64,000 nucleotides of DNA from Epiperipatus broadwayi (taxonomy: Eukaryota; Onychophora; Udeonychophora; Euonychophora; Peripatidae). The notes beneath the pieces were generated by a model, which saw only the letters and a program-made list of their open reading frames with translations, was not told where the DNA came from and did no database searches. The position numbers were made by a program, and so were the translations under genes. Every line of letters starts with the position of its first letter. Positions within the stretch are counted from its first letter, which is position 1. Location of the stretch: contig JAQFVV010000023.1 in assembly GCA_028023455.1 (NCBI GenBank), positions 1,477,501 through 1,541,500 of the forward strand, read 5' to 3'. Below, one piece after another: positions 59,401 to 64,000 of the stretch.

Positions 59401-60850
59401 TTTGGGGTTTCTGTTCAGGGGTAAGTTTGTTTTTGGAGTTTTTAATTGAGCTGCTTAAAGTAGGTGGGGTATAGAGAGTAATTCTGTAAGTTTCTGGACA
59501 AATCTCTGGACCTACTGTGTATATAAGAAAGTGAAATTCAGGGTTTAATGTTGATCAGGGTGGATTGGATTTGATTTTAGTATAAAATCTCTTTGACAAT
59601 ATTAATAAACAGCTTTTGTTTATAACCAAAATGGAATAAGTATTTGGATGTAATTGCCAAATGTTGGTTTTTTGATTTGATTTGAGTTTGCACAAGGTTT
59701 CTGTGTAGAAATGCTTTGAGGCCTGAAAATTTATGTAAATTGGGTGTTACTGATTCTGGGAATATTATTCCTTGACCTGGACAACTTTTGCTAACTTTTG
59801 TAGTTTAGTTTATTGTTATCCCTATGGATGTATAGATCAATGAACTTTATACCTTTGAGGGTGTCTTTGTGCTCAATGGTTCAAGTCAGTAATAATATGT
59901 GTGCTAGCTCTTGTTTTATGTTATTAATTTGAGTTTAGGAGCACAAATAAAAATATCACCAATGTATTTCATGTATATAATGTCGAGTGTAAATTGGAAA
60001 TATTTTGGGAGAACCTCTATTTCAAAACTATTTTGCATGATGCTAGATATTATGCCACTAGCGGGCAGACCCATCAGCCATCTATTTTCCATTCTATAAT
60101 AACATCCATTAGAGAGAGTGGTTATATCTTCATTGATCCATTTGAAACATTCAGTGAGTAATTAGATTTTATTAATGCATTTTTGATTATATTAATTGTT
60201 TTTTAGATATAGATCCATATAATTCTGTGATATCTAATAATGCTAGTATATACTAATTATTGATATTTATATTTTTAATTTCATTGACACATTCAAAAGA
60301 TGATTTAATTGTAAACAGACCATATCCAAGTCAGTTAATAAGCCAGTTGTTTATTATTTTTGTGGTGTTGTAATAGTAGGCTGTTTTGAAGTTGATCATT
60401 AGCCTTAGAGAGTGGTCAATTTTATGGAATTTCACTTTAGTTAACATTCTAAAGGGGATTTATGCTGATGGATAAATTTTAAAATATTTGCTTTATGTGA
60501 AAGTATTTTTGCAAAATGTTCTAAGGAACTGCGAGATAAATTTGTCTTTGTTTCTGTTTAGGTTCTAAGATTGTACCAGTTTAAAATTTAACTTACTGAT
60601 AGCACTAATATAATAATAATGTTTAGAAAAAGAGGTATTTTGTTCATTTGTCAAATAGTCATTTAAGATTTCAAATGACTGTTTTTAATGGTATATCTGT
60701 TCATATTGACTCACTTATGTTTTTGACAGAAATATAGAGCTTGATAATGTTAAAACGGTTCTGTGTAACTTTGGAAATGGCAGTAATGTAAGTCCTATAA
60801 GAATATCTGGATATATTCTTAAGATATAGGGTGATCTGTTCGTTTTAAAA
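59089..60850 (-). mobile_element. Decayed Penelope-like element, second lineage
   Basis: On the minus strand, in changing frames, the RT motifs of PLEs appear in the correct order. Motif A is near 60255-60200 (LALLDITELYGSISKK). Motif B is at about 60090-60054 (WLMGLPASGIIS), matching the PLE word GLPMGxPxSGI. Motif C is at about 59985-59939 as YMKYIGDIFICA, where the first catalytic D of the usual Y-(V/I)-D-D is G. Motif E is near 59850-59803 (FIDLYIHRDNNKLNY). Upstream peptide at about 60480-60340 also fits. The protein differs strongly from the PLE at 29.8-32.3 kb, so it is a separate and older lineage. A GIY-YIG domain was not clearly seen to the left. Confidence 0.75.
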
Positions 60851-63800
60851 CTGTTGGAATTGTTTTAAAGTATATGGATTGGTGAAATTATGCCAGTCGC
60901 ATTTTTAAATGTTTATATTGTGTCTCACTTTATGAAAGTGATAGAAGAGTCTGAAATAATTGTCAAGAATGTCATTTTTATAATTACAACAAAAATAATT
61001 TTAAGGATTTTGTTGAATGGGTTGAATGATAATTAGAGGCTCATTATCGCTTTAAAAAAATCAAGAAGCACTTTAAATATAAGCAAATGCAGGGAAAATA
61101 TTATAAGCAAAATCATGATTTATATTGAAGTGAAAATATTTATTTCAGGTTTTTTTTTTTGCTGGTAGTTTGCAAAAAGGGAATAAATTAATTGAAAATA
61201 TAGGGCAACAACTAGATGATACAAATTAACGTTTTAATCATATTTTATTTAAATTCTGAAAATATACACATATTTCGGATATAGAAAGTTTAATTTAATT
61301 TTAGTAAAATAGTTTTATTAAGGGGGGGGGGGAGATTCTTTGTTAAAATATTTAAAAAAGATGAAGTTTTAATTAACAAATTCCAAACTAAAATTACACA
61401 GGATATAGTTATTCAATTTAATTAAAGTAATGTAATTAAAATTTGTATTATATTGATATTATGTTTTTAAAAGAAAACTAATTAATCTTAAAAATATACT
61501 CATAATTTGATATGTAAACTTCCATTAATTTTAATATATAGCTCATGTCTTTGTTGTAGACATTTCAATTACTCAAAAATAGAAATTTATTATAATATTT
61601 CTTAGAAATTCACATTCCACATATAAATACTTTCAAAAAAAAAGTCAATTAGTTTCTTTCTTATTCTTAGCTTTGTTGCAAGTCATCATCAGAATAAAAC
61701 TGCAAGCACAGTGATAGACTTTCCTATTTCTGACTTCATCAGGAATTATCTCAGATGGAAAAGTCAATAAAAAACCTGCTCATGACAAAATTAAATCTTC
61801 AAATTGTAGACAACCTTTTTTCAAATTTATGAAAATCCAATTGTGATAAAAATAAAATGATTAATGAAATCTTCAGGGTTCTATTATCTTATGCTTCATT
61901 CATGAACTTTATTTAATAAGAACTCTAAACAAAACATATGTGAATAATAAGAAATGTACTTCAACTGCAATTACAAACTGTTGTAGAATCTCCTGAATCC
62001 CAAACTATTGTTTCTCTGGGATCTTCAATAACTTTTAAAGTCATTTAAATTTAAACATTTTGGGGATTTTATTTTAAATGAACTTCCTTTTATGCTTAAA
62101 ATTATATTATTCATTAGTTTTTTAAACATTGTTTGTTTAAATTAATAATCACCATTTACATATTTAGTTATTTTAATGCAATTTTCTCTAATTACTTTAG
62201 TTTTAAGAATCAAAATGAGAATAAGTTTTGGATAAACTTCCTAATACATTTTGTTTTAAATTACTTGATGAAATCAGTAGTTGATTTCCAGAAATCATTC
62301 ATTGTTAGAAGTAATGACAGTTATAGTTTTTATTACTATTATTGCTGTTAAATAAGATATTATAAATTAAAATATATAGATAAAGAATGAACTGTAAACC
62401 TGGTAATACTATTCAACTTATGGAATGTTTGTTTGGATCGAATAAAAAAGAGAGGAAAATGTAACAGTTGGTTGGTAGCTTATTGGAGCTAATGTAGTTA
62501 TCTTGTAAACTTAATTAAATTTAATAGTTAAAATTTTAAACAGATTTGAATTTAATAGTTAAAAGTTTTATATGAAATTCAACTTTCTAATGTGGTCAAT
62601 GAATTGACTGTACATTATTGAAATAATTAGATAAATATTTGCAATGTTTTAAAGAAATTTATGCACCTCACACTTTTATAAATATGTATATTGAAGCATA
62701 CATAGATATCAATTATTTTTAAAGTAGAATTTTAGTATAGAATTGTTAATTATTTGTGTGCTTTACTTATTAGATGAATGTTAAATTATGTCTTGATCTT
62801 TAATGATGCATGCATTTATTTAGTGATTTATATGATAATGATTTACCAGCATAATGCTTAAATGTGTATCAAATTGATTACAATGAGATTAAAATCATAT
62901 AGCAATTAGTATAAGCTTACTTAATTAGGATCATGCTAACTTTGTCTATGATAATATTGACTTTTGAAATATCTACTCATATGTTCCTGATCTGATTTTA
63001 AAATGTATAACCAACCGATTTGTATAAACAGAGTTAAACAGCTTATGGGAAGACTATGCATATGGTCAATGATAGTATACAAAAAGATATATATTGTAAA
63101 CAGTTAGCTAAATAGCTGCATTAAAAATAATTAGATAAGTTGACAGCATGTTCTTCGGGTTTAGTTTAGAATCAATTAATAGAGAAAATAGTATTTAATT
63201 TTCCCATGCATATTTTTTTATAATAAGGGGTCTAAAATTAGTTAAGTATTTTATTTTATTTTTCCACATGATAGTAAAAACATTCTAGACAATTTTTTAA
63301 CAATTGTCAAATCTTTTTTTAATTATATTGTTCATATTTAAATATGTATTGTGAATTGTAAATGTTGGTAGAAGAGAGAAAGAAATATAAAATCATATTA
63401 ATAATTTCTTTTGTTTTTTCTTTTCAATAATTTTGTTTTAATTACCTGTTGCTTGTAATTTTTTTTTTTTTTAAATGTACTAAGAGAGAATAATTTTCTC
63501 TTTTTTGTAAATTGTTTAATAGATATTAATTTTAAGTTTAAAAGAGAGGTAAAGTTTTATGTTTAAGAGTATTTTTTTTTTAAAAAAGAAAAGAAAATAG
63601 GATTTAATATTTTGGTAAATTTTATTTTTAATTAGTCAGAGTTGTTTTTTTCTTTATCTCTCTTCAATGCAAAAAAAATCAAATCAGTGTAATTAACTGA
63701 TTATGTTGTTTTTATTTTTTGTAAGAAACTTTTTTTAATTAAAAAGGAATGCCAAGAATTTTATGATGTTAATTTAAGTTATTGGCTTGTTTTTCAATAT

Positions 63801-64000
63801 CTATGATTAAGGAGGGAAATGGCTGAACAATTGTATTTATAAAAATTTATCTAATTTATTTTTATAAACATTATCTTGCACCATGTTTACAATTATATTA
63901 CATTCAAATATCAGCCTTTCAAGCTAATTGAGCATGCACCTTTTGAGAGTGTTAAATAAATGAATACTTTCCTCTTCAATCCAAGATATAGTATTTATGC
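60851..64000. other. AT-rich DNA, nothing recognised
   Basis: No coding exon, RNA gene or transposon is apparent. A run of about twelve G residues lies at 61322-61333. The open frame at 62133-62351 is low-complexity (Tyr/Phe/Asn-rich) and is not annotated. Confidence 0.5.

Noticed and set aside
1-64000. CRISPR array, bacterial operon or phage island
   Set aside because: There are no regularly spaced short repeats, no ribosome-binding sites or packed frames, and the splice sites and retroelements are eukaryotic.

Overview
The window is very AT-rich, intron- and transposon-dominated DNA from a eukaryote, almost certainly an invertebrate animal. Three things point that way: one short exon with consensus splice sites encoding an SLC17 (sialin / vesicular glutamate transporter) peptide, several metazoan-type retroelement families (Penelope-like, RTE-like, CR1/Jockey-like, LTR), and no bacterial-style gene packing, operons or CRISPR. 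I cannot fix the phylum from sequence alone; a mollusc or a cnidarian with an AT-rich genome would fit.

Layout. 1-7.4 kb: AT-rich non-coding DNA with a long foldback (2.29-2.47 kb) and the SLC17 exon (5761-5848, + strand). 7.4-13.7 kb: a complete but pol-less LTR retrotransposon on the minus strand, with ~1.9 kb LTRs, a candidate primer-binding site, a polypurine tract and a broken gag-like gene. 13.7-19.4 kb: a 5'-truncated RTE-like LINE on the minus strand and a ~320-360 bp tandem repeat, the block being bracketed by inverted 27-mers. 19.4-22.9 kb: unrecognised. 22.9-34.2 kb: a second minus-strand LTR retrotransposon (LTRs ~2.2 kb before insertions, gag-like coiled-coil and integrase-tail remnants). 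Its left LTR carries an 869-bp TA-flanked inverted-repeat element and its right LTR carries a head-to-head pair of Penelope-like elements (PLEs); each LTR serves as the empty site for the other's insertion. 34.2-34.6 kb: a 194-bp palindrome whose arms match the hammerhead ribozyme core, inside 65-bp direct repeats. 34.6-45.4 kb: AT-rich DNA with a second foldback, an 80+ bp TA microsatellite and a faint coding-like stretch. 45.4-47.5 kb: 3' half of a CR1/Jockey-like LINE (minus) split by a ~0.9 kb insertion. 47.5-52.4 kb: AT-rich DNA with small inverted-repeat elements. 52.4-54.9 kb: a degenerate third hammerhead-like element and a LINE (plus) with a near-intact ORF1 and the start of ORF2, oddly missing its 3' part. 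54.9-59.1 kb: unrecognised. 59.1-60.9 kb: a decayed PLE of a second lineage (minus). 60.9-64 kb: unrecognised.

The only host coding sequence I can support is the SLC17 exon; no other exon of that gene was recognised on either side, so much of the window may be its intron(s). Everything else with coding signal is retroelement-derived and mostly broken. The most interesting thread is the Penelope / hammerhead ribozyme theme: hammerhead-like folds appear in PLE 3' regions, in a palindromic solitary element and in a third degenerate element. All calls are by eye; no searches, alignments or folding programs were run.
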